Shown: positions 41,823 to 54,200 of the stretch, piece after piece
Layout of the letters: the number at the start of each line of letters is the position of its first letter
Position numbering within the stretch: position 1 is the first letter of the stretch
Assembly: GCA_021399435.1 (NCBI GenBank)
Contig: JAJTUP010000008.1
Coordinates: 682,001-746,000, forward strand
Reading direction: 5' to 3'
Source of the DNA: Diaporthe sp. PMI_573
Lineage: Eukaryota > Ascomycota > Sordariomycetes > Diaporthales > Diaporthaceae
Length of the DNA: 64,000 nt
Translations under genes and position numbers: made by a program
Notes under the pieces: generated by a model
Told to the model about the DNA's origin: nothing
The model's input: the letters and a program-made list of their open reading frames with translations, nothing else
The model's database searches: none

Positions 41823-43163
41823 ATGGCGTCTGTCTCGACGCCCCCTCCGGGCTCGCCTGCCAGTATCAACACCCCTCCCACGCCTCGACTCGGCGGTTTC
41901 GATGACGATTGGGAGCCTTACACTCCCGTTCGCAAGTCTGCTCGCATCTCGTCGCAGCGCACCTCAGCCAACCGAACACCGTCCCCTCACCTGTCCGGTC
42001 GCACCTCGACATCTCGTCAGGTTCGCGGTTCACCTAAGCCAGTCTCCGACAAGAAACCTCAATCCTCCCAAGCTACCTCATCCAGCATGACTTCACCCCC
42101 TGCCACCGCGTCGCCGCAGAAGAAGCGCCTTCCTGCCTCGTCGCGCGTGTCGTCGGGCTCGTTGACTGCAGAGAGCATTCGCCACGCTGCCGCCGCCCTC
42201 GGTCAGTCGCAGAGGATGGATTCCCTCACCAGTGCCCCAAGTCAATCGGCCCACCTCTTTCCTACCCCTGCCAAGACGCCCGCGCGCAAGCACGCCGAGC
42301 AAAATGAGAAGAGTGTCGACGCGATCGCGCGCAACCTCTTCAGCAAGCCCCAGAGCCCCAAGAAGATGCGCACCAAGCAGTACAAGTTCGACAGCTTCGA
42401 GGCTGAGGACGACACCTTCCAGATCTACACCGACTCCCAGGACCGACTCCCAGCGCCTGACGTCACCGATGACAACCCCTTCTACGGTGAGGCTGGTATC
42501 GCTGCCTCTGCGAAACCGGTTCGCCGCAGCTCGCGCAACAGGAAGAACATCGTCGGCGCCAATGTCTCCGAGCAGGTCGACGAGGTTGTCAAGCGCAAGG
42601 ACGGCATTCTTTACGTCTTGTAAGTTCAGCTATCTGCCTTTGATGCAGGTCGTTTGTTTCTCGCTCCGTGCTAACTGTATTGTAGCCGTGGCAAGAAGAT
42701 CTTTAGGAAGTTCTCAGAGGGCGACGAGGCCAACTCTCGACTCGACGTCAAGCCCCGCCTTCTCTTCCCATCTGCGAAGAGTCACAAGGAGAACGACCTT
42801 GCCCACGACGATGAGGAGGCAGACACCGACATCGAGCAGCCCGTAGCTGGCAAGGCCGAGGGCGTCAAGGCCAACGAATCTAAGCCCAGAGCCGAGACAC
42901 CTGTCGAGGCCAGTGAGGCGGAGATTGACACTCCCAAGGCGCCCAAGTACGCACCCGCTTCGCCCCCCGACACGAGCCGTGCCACTCGATCCAAGAAGAT
43001 CACGAGTGAGCCGGTCCCAGTCAAGACCAAGCGCGCTGGCAACCGGAGCCCCTTTGATGGTTGGCGTCGTACCAAGACTGCCTCCGAGGGATCTGTGAAT
43101 GGCCAGAAGCGGCCTGGTGAGGCGATCAGCGGCGCATCTGCGTCCAAGCGACCCAGAACTTGA
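41823..43163 (+). CDS. unrecognised basic, probably nuclear protein
   Basis: Two exons, 41823-42619 and 42686-43163 (intron gtaagt...ctaac...tgtag, phase 2), 424 residues. I do not recognise the gene. The protein is mostly disordered and Ser/Pro/Lys rich, with many SP and TP sites (NTPPTPR, FPTPAKTP, KPQSPKKMR). A conserved-looking segment spans the splice junction: KQYKFDSFEAEDDTFQIYTD, then DDNPFYG, then RRSSRNRKN and KRKDGILYVFRGKKIFRKF. The last part, a Lys/Arg-Asp-Gly followed by YVFRGKKIFRKF, is the likeliest folded or binding element. The C-terminus is basic (TKRAGNRSPFDGWRR, ASKRPRT), like a nuclear localisation signal. Its promoter is shared with DUO1, and CDK-like sites suggest a cell-cycle or chromatin role, which is inference only. 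Confidence 0.75.
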
Positions 43164-44146
43164 ATTTGGGGTTGATGCTTTCGGGACTCAAGAGTCGAGT
43201 CATTTTGTCTACTTGTTTTATTACTTTATGAAATTTGATTCATAAGGAACAGCATCTTCCACCGACGGAGAAACGGCGTAAGGCAGCGAAGGGACCGTTT
43301 GACGAGCTCGAGGAAGCTCTTTGGGACTCCCCGCAATGTGGCCATGTTGCGCAGGATGGCATGGGATGTGCTTTTCTATAAGGCTCTGGAAAGCTCCCCA
43401 TATCACCACTCGACTGTCGGCCATTTGCCATTACAGCCTTTACAGCCTTTTACAAAATGCATTGCGAGCAGAAGTACTTGCAGGTAGTCTTTCTGGTCTG
43501 CCAAATAGGGGTTTTCACTATGAAATTGACTAGGGAGCAAGGGCAAGGAGTCTTGGACTGATTTCCGCAGGCATGTCTGGAAAGGAGGATCAGATAGATA
43601 ATTTTTACTTCATGGATTCGCTTCTCGAGTGTCCCGTTTGAAAGTGATGATGACGTGTGTGATTTACTGTCAGCGTTGTGAAATTCGTAAAACATGAAGC
43701 CATTCGGGGCTTGTCTGGTTGGTCCGGCAAACCAACTCGATTCTCGTACATGCGAGTCTCGGGCCAGACTATGAGACAGGGAGCACGTCATTTGGTATAG
43801 CAATGCCGACCGGACTCGTATGATGCGAATGGGCGTCCGGTTCGTCATGTCATGGTGGAACTCGGCCGGTCTGCGGACCAGACACCCGCGAGTCGGTGGC
43901 CAGCTTGGACGAGCTGCCCCACCCCCGCAATCCCCATCTGCATGGACAGCCGGTTTCTTTTCATTCCTCGAGAAAACACAACTTTCTCAGGTGCTCATTC
44001 TACGTTCCGTTTTTTCATGTTAAGGACTTCTCTTATATGTAGGTAGACTGTCCCGTGCTACTCTCCGTTCTCACAACCAGTCCGTTCGAACTTCGTCCTC
44101 AGTGCCTTCCTTCAACAAGACCCTCGTTCCAAAACAGCAGCCCAAG
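43164..44146. other. non-coding spacer
   Basis: Spacer between the 41.8-kb gene and the SurE-TTL gene, both plus. Short unbiased frames only; no repeat or RNA gene seen. Confidence 0.55.
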
Positions 44147-46890
44147 ATGCACATCCTCGTGATCAACGACGACGGCCCCCCGTCGACGCACTCGTCCCCC
44201 TACGTCCACTCCCTCGTGCGCGAGCTCCAGGGCGCGGGCCACACGGTCTCGGTGTGCCTCCCGCACACGCAGCGCTCGTGGATCGGCAAGGCACACATGA
44301 TCGGCCAGACCCTCAAGCCAACCTACTACCGGCCCCCGCCGGCCCCGTCCCCTCCCGCCGGGCTGGGCCCCGAGGACGACATCGGCACGACCCACAGCAG
44401 GCCGTCGGGCGACGGGGACGTGGAGGAGTGGGTGCTGGTGGACGGCACGCCGGCCAGCTGCGCGCAGATCGGGCTGCACCACTTCTTCGGCGACCGTGGC
44501 CCCGTCGACCTGGTGGTCTCGGGCCCCAACTACGGCCGCAACACCACCGCCGTCTTCGCGCTGAGCAGCGGCACCCTGGGCGGCGCTCTCGAGGCCGCCG
44601 CGTGCGGGTACAAGTCCATCGCGCTGTCGTACGCCTTCTTCACGCGGAACCACGACCCGGAGATCGTCGGCGCCGCGAGCAGGCACGCCGTCCGCGTCAT
44701 CGAGGCCCTCGCGAGCCAGTGGCCTGCTGACGGCAGCGCCGACGTCTACAGCGTCAACGTGCCGCTGGTGGAAGGGGTCGAGCAGCGCAAGACCGTGTGG
44801 GCGGGCCTGCTGCAGAACTACTGGATCAAGGGGAACAGCACCTTCGAGGCCGTCGACGCCGACGGGGCGGATGGGCGGGACGAGGAGGAGGAGAAGATCC
44901 GCGAGGGCGCCAATGGCGAGGCCACGAGGCCGCAGGTCGACGGTGGGGCCCAAGTCGGGAGCGAGAAGAAGAAGGGCCACGAGCACAAGCATTTCAAGTG
45001 GGCCCCTAAATTGGCGGACGTCATGAAGGCCGTGGATGGCGCGCCTGCCGACTCTGATGGGCGGGTCATCAGGGACGGCTATACGAGGTGAGTTGACCGC
45101 GAGCCCTGCCTCATGAACAGATTGCTAACATGTAACCTTTCACAGTGTGACGGCATTGAAAGCCAACTTCCTACACGCCGCGGAGAGTCTGCAAGGGCAG
45201 GAGCTGAAGCTGTGAGTGACCTGTTTCCGGAGTATGAGCATGAAAACGGAGCCAGGCGTCTTTGGACACAACACGCACATACATCGAGACTTTGGGGCTT
45301 TTTGCAGGCCCCCGGCCCGGGCGAGGGCTTGGACATAGAGTCATAGAAAGCATGCTAGAAATAGACAGCGTTCTGCTCTCGACCCCGTCAGTCCATCCAC
45401 TTTCCACCAAGACTGGATTCTTACACTTTTGTCTTTGCTCCGGCTTCAGGGACCAGCATGTGGCTACAACAGCACTCCCCCTTAGAACAGCGGGAACATT
45501 CGGCCCAAAAAAAGCAGTTAAGGCGGGGGAGACCCAGCCTGCAGCCACTGAAGCCACAGGCTCAGGAGAAGAGGTATTCGCGATCGTCGACTACGAGGAC
45601 GCCTACGTCCAGCCGATCATCCTCTCAGCCCTGCAGTCCCTCATTCCGCCCAACCGGCTACGCCTCCTCTCCCCGGACCCGTCACAAAGCCTGGCGGAAA
45701 AGGTGTCCAACGGCGCCAAGGTGCTCCAGATAAGGGCATACGAGTCCATCGACTTCGATCACGCATCCGCGAATCCGGCGACGTCGCTCGTCAACAGCTA
45801 TGTTATCCGTAAGGCCCTCATCAGGAAGCACTTCCTATCGACGACGGTAGATCACTGGGTCGCCAAGAACCCGGCTTCGCCGCTAAGGGGCCACGTCAAG
45901 GCCAGCGAGCCGTTCGAGGTCGACTATGCCGAGTTCCTGGACGACGCTCTGGACGAGACATTCGATCTGCGGGCAAGCCTTCAGCGCAACGGCGGGGGCG
46001 GCGAGGGTTCCCTGGAGGCAGACAAGAGGGAATGGTGGATCCTCAAGCCGAGCATGAGCGACCGCGGGCAGGGCATCCGGCTGTTCTCGACCATGGAGGA
46101 GCTCCAGGGGATCTTCGACGGGTGGGAGGCCGAGATGCCGTCATCCGACGATGAAGATGAGGAGGACGACGGCAACGGGGCTGGTGCTGACGGCGATGAC
46201 AGAGATGGCATCACGACGTCGCACCTCCGCCACTTCGTCGCGCAGCCCTACATCCACCCGCCGCTCCTGCTTCCCGAGTGCGGCAACCGAAAGTTCCACA
46301 TCCGCACGTACGTGCTGTGCGTAGGCGCACTCAAGGTCTACGTGAGCCGCTCGATGCTGGCCCTGTTCGCCGGACGGGCCTACTCGGCGCCCTGGGAGAA
46401 AAAGAACAGCGGCGGGGCCGGAGACGACGATCAGGGAGATGATGAAGGTTACCTCGACGCACACCTCACCAACACTTGCATTCAGGGCCCCAAGGCGGAC
46501 GCGGGCTCGGTGCGGCGCTTCTGGGACGTGCCTGGGCTGGAGAACGCGGCCAAGGACGACATCTTCGCGCAGGTGTGCACTGTCACAGGCGAGGTGTTCG
46601 AGGCCGCCGCCAAGGCCATGATGGTGCACTTCCAGCCGCTGGGGTTCGCGTTTGAGGTCTTCGGGCTGGACTTCCTCGTGGATGCCGCAGGGCGCGCGTG
46701 GCTGCTGGAGGTCAACGCGTTCCCGGACTTTAAGCAAACCGGGGACGACCTGCGGGACGTCGTGGCTGAGTTCTGGGAGGGGGCGGTGAGCAAGGGCGTC
46801 GCCCCGTTTGTGGGAGCGGGGAGCGTTAACGACAGTGGGCAGGGGGATGGGATGGTGCTGGTCAGGGACGTTGATCTGGGGAGGAGGTGA
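44147..46890 (+). CDS. PBY1: SurE-TTL fusion protein (Pby1-like)
   Basis: Three exons: 44147-45087, 45146-45211 and 45450-46890, 815 residues. Introns are gtgagt...tcacag and gtgagt...cttcag (238 nt, after a pyrimidine stretch). The second donor sits on a chance TGA, so without splicing the two halves look like separate genes. The N-terminal SurE domain has INDDG (residues 6-10, metal-binding Asp), SGPNYGRN (125-132) and GTLGGALEA (142-150). The C-terminal tubulin-tyrosine-ligase ATP-grasp domain has WWILKPSMSDRGQGI, FHIRTYVLCVGALKVY and AWLLEVNAFPDFKQTG. Yeast Pby1 has this same SurE-plus-TTL order and is associated with P-bodies through decapping factors; its catalytic activity is unsettled. 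The ATG at 44147 opens directly into the SurE fold. Confidence 0.9.
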
Positions 46891-49800
46891 TTTGGTGGCG
46901 TGATGCTACGATGGGGCCACAATGATGATACTGAGGCTGAGCATGTCTGGTGAGCACTGAAAGGAAGCCGTGCCCGCTGATTCCCATCCGAGCTCCAGCA
47001 CTGGCCAGGTGTAAGACGATGTTGCTCCAACATCTCGAGAGTCTGGGAGTGCTACACTTGGTGGTGATATTGCTGCTGGTGCTCGAGGGCTAAGCATGGC
47101 AGCTGCAGCCTACCCTGCCGTGGACGTGGAGCCCGCGGAACAGTGGGCTTGAGGCGCACCGGAGTCCTGATAGAGTGCGTTGGCGATGCTGGCATCGACT
47201 GGATCTCGCGCTCGGAAGATGCCTTGTGGTCAGCGAGACTAGCACGCTGTGACGACTTGTTTGGGGCTGTGTGTTTCAGCCGGAGCGAGTAGGACACTGT
47301 GCAACGGTGCCAATCTTCATCACAGAGAGAAAACTTGGTGTACCGCGACTTTCCGACGGTAGCGAGCCATTACGTGAGATTGCCAATGGCCCTCTGCTGC
47401 AACCCCTTGGCAAGTAAGCATTGGACAGTAATGCATTATACCACCAGTAGTGGTTACGATATCTAGGCGTAAGTGCCACAAAGTGGTGAGTACTTCGTCG
47501 CAATATGGGCCCGCACGTGAACAGCTTTTCTGCCCACGTCACATGGCTGGTAAACGCACTCGTCGCAGAGAAGCTCGTCATCTCTGCATGATTTTTCAGA
47601 GATCACGCGCATACTTCTATTAAGCACGGAAATCCCGCCACGTTTTTTTTGGAGAGCCGCCGCCTGCGGTGAAAGAGAAGAGTGTGTCCAATTAGGGCTC
47701 TGTGTAGCCAACTAACCGGGATCCGGAGTATCAGAGAATTGAACGACACCCAGCGGATTTTTGGCGCTGTCCGCAGGACTGTCTGCACCTTAGTCAGTGC
47801 AGCCCTCTGTCGTCGCCGGTATATGGAATTATACGCTGATACACGGACTAGAGAACTGCGCCGGTGGGGGCTGTGAGAGGTTGTGCCTTACACATCGCCA
47901 CTGGGGAGACGTTTCAAGGATGGGTCGATCATGACAGCCAGCTGTATGTGGGCTAAGACCTGAACAAAACATTCGAAACAGGGAACATTCTTCATGGACC
48001 CTGGTTTCCGGTCGTTGATCCGAGTCGTATCCCGCAGCTCATGATCGTCCTGTCCTTTGGCTGTGGAGCAGACGAAGCTGTCAGATTCAAGGAAAACAGA
48101 GCGGACATTGACTTGTTCGGATCGTTGAAGCAAAGCGCTAACGGAGCGCGCCCAATCAGGTTTTGCACAGCCTCAATGTACCACCTGAGCTGCTCGGCAA
48201 AAGACAAGCCCGCACAAGCAATGTCCAAGAAGGCCGGCCCGTCGATCGTCAAGCACTTTTGCCACGGGGCTTGAGGAGACCGGCGAGCTGTCACCAAGAC
48301 GGCCGAGACTTCGCGGCATGGGAAAGCCCGCGAGCTTATTTGGAGGGGGTGCGCAGGCGGGTGGGTGCGCCAAGATTTGCTTGGCCACAGCAGCGGCTTG
48401 CACTTCCGATGATATCGGCGGGTTCGTGAATTCTGAGTGTAGATCTGAGAGTGTAGATAAGCTAAATGCTGGATTATACGACAAGGTCTCTGACCGGCGA
48501 TGATAGCAGTATTGAAGACGAGTGGTAAATATAAGGCCCATGATATCGTCTAGTTTTTGTAGGGACTGGGGCAACTAGCCTGCTAGCTCACTCAGCAGGG
48601 GGAAAATCTCTTCCGGCGATGGAATCGGGGATCTTGTCCGTGCTCTGCACTTTGGAGACGTCCAGGTGGCTAATCAGTTGGCTACACAAGGCGGGCTTGA
48701 GCAGTGTAACGTGTCGTGCTTGGAGCTACAGTTTGGTCTGTCCTGTCACGGCCGAGAATGACTCCGTTGTGCACAAATAGCTTGTCTTGGGATGAGTCGA
48801 TCCAGACTGCTGGATTCTGCGACAGCTGGCGATGCATGCGTTCCTTCGGTTATCTAATAGGGGAGCAGGATCGGTGCCACTACAGGCCGCCGAGGTGCAT
48901 CCTCATGATCTAACTTAGCTGGCCCGGGAAATGCTTTAATTGTGCAGGTGACGACGGCAAACGCGTGGCACGGGCGGAAGAGAAGCGCGGAGGCATTACG
49001 AGTGATTGCCAAGGTGTTTTGATATCGCTAACGTGCCCAGAGGTTGCAGACAGAAAGTGTTTCGGGCGGGTCGCCGGGTGGGCCCTCCTCCGGCGATCAA
49101 TGAAGTCGAGCAGCCCGGGTCGGGGGCACCCCGTTAGAGGCAGAGGCAGAGGCAGAGGCAAAGCTTCTAGAATCTTGTCAAGAACACCAGCACCGGGGCA
49201 GCACCAGGACAGAGGCCAGCGCCAATGCTGCAAGCGGGCACTCGTGGACTTCGGGCCTATTTAGGCGAACAGCAACCGGAAGAGCCGTCGCTTGCTGGGA
49301 GGCGGTCTGTGGCGGGCGCGAGGGTGTTGGACCGTGGACGCAGCGTGGAGGCGGGAGCCTCAGGGGCGCAACCCGACTAGTCGATTCGGAATGTTTGGGG
49401 CCTAAGGTAGTTGCAGGACGGCCTGGACGGCTGGGCGGCGGGGAGGTGGTGGAAGGGGAATGCGAGGGGTTGCTGGGTAAGGCGCCAGATCCCCACCGGC
49501 CGGAGATGAGGGTCCAGCAGCAATCACGGCGGCTGCGTGGATGTCATGCCCTGAATCGAGGGCAGCTGGGTGGAAATTGGGAGCAACAGCAGAGAGTTAC
49601 CATGAAGCTCTTGGCCCTGGAGTTTCTCAAGTTACGGTGAGATGCGCCGGCTGACTGGATTCGCAGGGCGCCATCTGGAGAGCCCGTGCTGGCGTTGCCG
49701 GTCCCACGACGACGATATCAGCAGAGCAATCCCGTGTAGAGAGTAGAGTGATCATCGGGTGATTTCCTCGCAGGTGGTAAGGCCTGTCCTTGGCGGTTCT

Positions 49801-51221
49801 GGGGCTTCCGGAGGCCAATGAGGGAGGTTCGTATACCGTGTAGGCACGCAGTGATCCTGTCATTGTGTGCGGCGAGCCCATTAATTACAGTACAGTGCTG
49901 TAGGCTAATTGAACATGATTGACGGATCGATGATGACGATGGCAAAAAGTAATGGGCCGTCGGTGTTCAACGAGGTCCACCAGGCGGTTGCTGGAGGCCT
50001 TTTTTGGGTTCCGGCAAGGCCCAACAATCATCTCGCCTCCTCGTCCGCACAGTCACTCAGCCAGCGAGTCGGTATTGTAGATGACGAGACGGGTTTTGGC
50101 CCGAGACTGACTGGTTCGTCGGCTGACTCCTTAGGTCGATCACGGCGAATGGTGGTGGGAGACGCTTGCGGCCTCCGGTGGTTGCTCATGGCGCAGCACC
50201 AACCGCAGCAAGCCGTCAGTCACTTAGTCAATGGATTGCTTGCCCGCTCGATTGTTGAGGGAGGCGGACACGCGGAGGAAGAGGCGTTGAAGGAGGCCGT
50301 CCAACAACAATTTAGACGCTCTTTGTCAAAGGCAACGTCAATCTGACCGTCTCTTTGCGCCGCGAGTCGTGATGGGACCTGAGCACGAGCACATACATTT
50401 TGCCATAGACCACGATAGCCAATAGACGACAGGATACGGGATGGTAAAAGACAGTATGCACGAAATATAGTTGGGTATCGGGTACGGTACGGTTCGGTCC
50501 TGACGAGCCTGAGAGGTGCGCACACACAGAATTTCTGGATGTTTGGCGCCAGAACCAGGCCCGCCTGGCCGTGCTGGTTGCGGCCCTTGCCTGTGAGGGC
50601 AACTACGAGCAATGTGCCAAGAAGGCACGCCGTGGGTTGTACCTAGGTACCGGCAGGGCAGAGCGCCAATCATCAGGGATCTCCTGCAGCCAGCCCTGCA
50701 ACAAACTGCAAGCGCGGGCTGGGCACTTTTACACAGCCACGACGCTAGGGGGGGAGGATCCATACTCCATGGCTCCTTGCGTCCTGGCCCCCTGCTCCTG
50801 TCCCCATACCTGCATCCCTGTCGTGTAACTTCTTCATGTCTTGTCTGCCCTCCTCGTTGCTCAGTGTGCCATGCTGTGTGAAGTGTAGGTGATCTGTACC
50901 AATTCACCACTACGACTACTATTACTACACTTGCAGCACCCACTTGGTGCTTCCTTTCCCTTCTCGTCTGTTTGTTTGTTTGCTCTGCTCTGCCCTGCCC
51001 TGCCCTGCACTGCCCTACCCGCATGTTTGCCTGCAGACAGTCTCTTACATAGGACAAGCCCACCCGTCCTCCTCCACCCCAGAGAGCCAGCCTTGTTGTG
51101 TTGACTGAGCTTGGTACTACTCCGTCTCGGAGCAGCATGTTACTGTAGGCCGTACCTTGCATACCACCGGTGTTCAAGTGCGAGCTTCCAGCCGCCCACC
51201 ACGACAACAACCTCCTCCACC
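46891..51221. other. long gene-free region upstream of PMC1
   Basis: More than 4 kb with no convincing gene on either strand. It has a short GGCAGA tandem repeat (49137-49160) and a TGCCC-type pentamer repeat in the pyrimidine-rich PMC1 leader (about 50985-51020). Two calcineurin-response-like octamers GNGGCKCA lie at 47151-47158 and 49363-49370, too few to be more than suggestive. No tRNA or transposon recognised. Confidence 0.5.
49137..49160. repeat. GGCAGA hexamer repeat
   Basis: Four near-perfect copies of a six-base purine-rich unit (AGAGGC in another register) in non-coding DNA. A simple sequence repeat with no sign of coding use. Confidence 0.6.
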
Positions 51222-54200
51222 ATGGCTCCCGGTAGGCCTAGAGCTCCTACCATCACAATCGACACCACCGCCGTCAGTCCGACACCCGACGCCGACGACG
51301 GAGATAATAATGATGCCGCCGCCACCACCCAGCATGGCCGTGGCCACTCGCCAATCTCTCCCTCCGACACCTACAGCCCATCCACCGTCGTCGATCAGAC
51401 AGTCCAGACCTGGTCATCCCAGAGAATCACCGTCGAGTCTTCTGATGGCACCGTCACCCGCACGCAGATAGACACCGAGCCGTCCTTCGAAAGCAGAGAG
51501 AGCCGGCCCACCAGCCCTCATAACGTTTCTAGCCCCATTTCCCGTGCGAAGGACCCGTCTCAGACTTTCCTGGCCGTCCCGAACCATGGCGGCCCCCGTT
51601 CCAGGCAAAACAGCGTCGACTCCGCCGACGAGTCCCATCCAAGATCTTCGACTCAGGTTGACACCAACACCACTCTCTTCCAGAGCGAGCAGGGAGAGGC
51701 CAAGGGCAAGGTCTCCATGGAGCTTGATCACACCCAGGTTATGAACGACCCTAATGCTCTCAAGCCTGACCAAGGCAAGGAAGCAGACTTCGAGGTGGAC
51801 AACAACCCATTCGCTTTTAGCCCCGGTCAGCTGGGCAAGATGTTCAACCCGAAGAGCCTGTCGGCTTTCTACCGCATGGGAGGCCTGGTAGGAATCGAAA
51901 AGGGCCTACGTTCCAACCGAACAGCGGGGCTTGGTGTGGACGAGAAGCACCTGGACGGCGCGGTCACTTTCGAGGATGCGACTGGCGCCGACAAGCTCAA
52001 GACCGAGGGCGCAGAACCCACCCAAACCCCGGCCGGCACCGCTCACCACGACGCTCACAATCAGGAGCAAACCTTTGGCGACCGGAAACGTGTTTTTAAG
52101 GACAACAGGCTTCCCGAGAAGAAGGGCAAGAGTCTGTTGCAGCTGATATGGATCACCTACAACGACAAGGTGCTCATCTTGCTGTCTATTGCTGCTGTCG
52201 TTTCTCTGGCCATTGGCCTGTACCAGACCTTTGGAACCCACCACGATGAGGACAGCCCAGCAGTCGAGTGGGTCGAGGGTGTAGCCATCATCGTTGCCAT
52301 CGTGATTGTCGTCATGGTCGGTTCTCTGAACGACTTTCAGAAGGAGAGGCAGTTCGCAAAGTTGAACAAGAAAAAGCAGGATCGGATAGTCAAAGTGGTC
52401 AGATCCGGAAAGACGATTGAACTGAGCATCTTCGACATTCTCGTTGGAGATGTACTCCATCTCGAGCCTGGCGATATGATCCCGGTCGATGGTATCTTGA
52501 TTGAGGGCTTCAACGTCAAATGCGATGAATCCCAGGCGACGGGAGAGTCGGACGTCATCCGGAAAAGGCCAGCGGACGAGGTGTATGCTGCCATCGAAAA
52601 CGGCGAGAACCTCGCAAAAATGGACCCCTTCATCCAGTCTGGCGCCCGCGTCATGGAAGGCGTTGGAACCTTTATGGCCACTTCTGTCGGTATTCACTCG
52701 AGCTACGGCAAGACTCTCATGGCCCTCAACGACGATCCCGAGATGACTCCACTTCAGTCCAAGCTTAACATTATTGCCGAGTATATTGCGAAGCTCGGAG
52801 GTGCCGCTGGTCTCCTACTGTTCATCGTCCTGTTCATCGAATTCCTCGTCAAATTGAAGGGCAGCACTGCGACGCCTACCGAAAAGGGCCAAAACTTCCT
52901 CGAGATATTTATCGTCGTTGTTACTATCATCGTCGTCGCTGTGCCTGAAGGTCTCCCTCTGGCAGTGACGCTCGCCCTCGCTTTCGCAACAACTCGCATG
53001 CTGAAGGACAACAATTTGGTACGACACCTCAAGGCTTGCGAAGTCATGGGCAATGCCAGCACAATTTGTTCAGACAAAACCGGCACTCTCACGCAGAATA
53101 AGATGCAGGTCGTTGCAGGGACAATCAGCACATCCCACAGGTTTGGTGGTGCGCCAGCCAGGGAGGGCCACGAGCCGGTTCCTACTGGAACCTTGGACGT
53201 CAGTGCCCCGGAGCTCGTCAAAACGCTGAGCGCAGATGTGAAGGAACTGCTCAAGAACTCGATCTCTCTCAACTCGACCGCCTTTGAGGGTGAGGTAGAT
53301 GGACAGATGACCTACATTGGATCCAAGACCGAAATGGCCATGCTCACCTTCGCCAAGGAGCACTTGGGTATGGGACCAGTCGCTGAGGAGAGGGCAAACG
53401 CCAAGGTCCTCCAACTCATTCCCTTCGACTCTGGCCGCAAGTGTATGGGTATCGTTGTCCAGCTTCCCGATGGAAAGGCGAGACTCTACGTCAAGGGTGC
53501 CTCCGAAATCGTCCTTACGCAGTGTACCTCGATGCTTCGCGACCCATCATCCGACTGCCGCACTGCTCCTCTGGGCCAAGAACACAAGGATACTATCACG
53601 AGCCTGATCGAGCACTACGCGACGCAGTCTCTGAGAACCATCGGAATTGTGTACAGGGATTTGGACAAGTGGCCGCCACCAGGGGCCCGACGTGTCGACG
53701 GCGAGAAGGATGATATCCAATTCGAATCGTTCTTCAACAACATGGTCTTCCTTGGCATGGTCGGCATCAAGGATCCCTTGCGCGATGGCGTTCGAGAGGC
53801 TGTGAGAGATTGTCAGATCGCTGGCGTTGTTGTCCGCATGGTTACTGGAGACAACAAATTGACGGCTCAGGCCATCGCCGAGGACTGTGGTATCTTGCAA
53901 CCAGACTCTATCGTCATGGAAGGTCCTGAATTCCGCAACATGCACCTGTCTGAGCAGCAAGAGATACTACCGCGGCTGCATGTTCTGGCCCGTTCGAGCC
54001 CTGAAGACAAACGTATCCTGGTCGGTCTGCTGAAAAACAAGGGTGAGGTTGTCGCTGTCACCGGAGACGGCACCAACGATGCACCCGCCTTGAGACTGGC
54101 CGACGTGGGCTTTTCAATGGGAATCGCTGGTACCGAGGTTGCGAAAGAAGCATCCGCGATTATTCTTATGGATGACAACTTCAGCTCTATTGTCAAGGCG

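Noticed and set aside
44060..44110. GTTCGAAC resembling a tRNA B box
   Set aside because: No matching A box or cloverleaf at the right distance upstream; it lies in the leader of the SurE-TTL gene.
44099..44992. 297-codon minus-strand frame
   Set aside because: Antisense shadow of the SurE exon with low-complexity Ala/Val/Arg composition.
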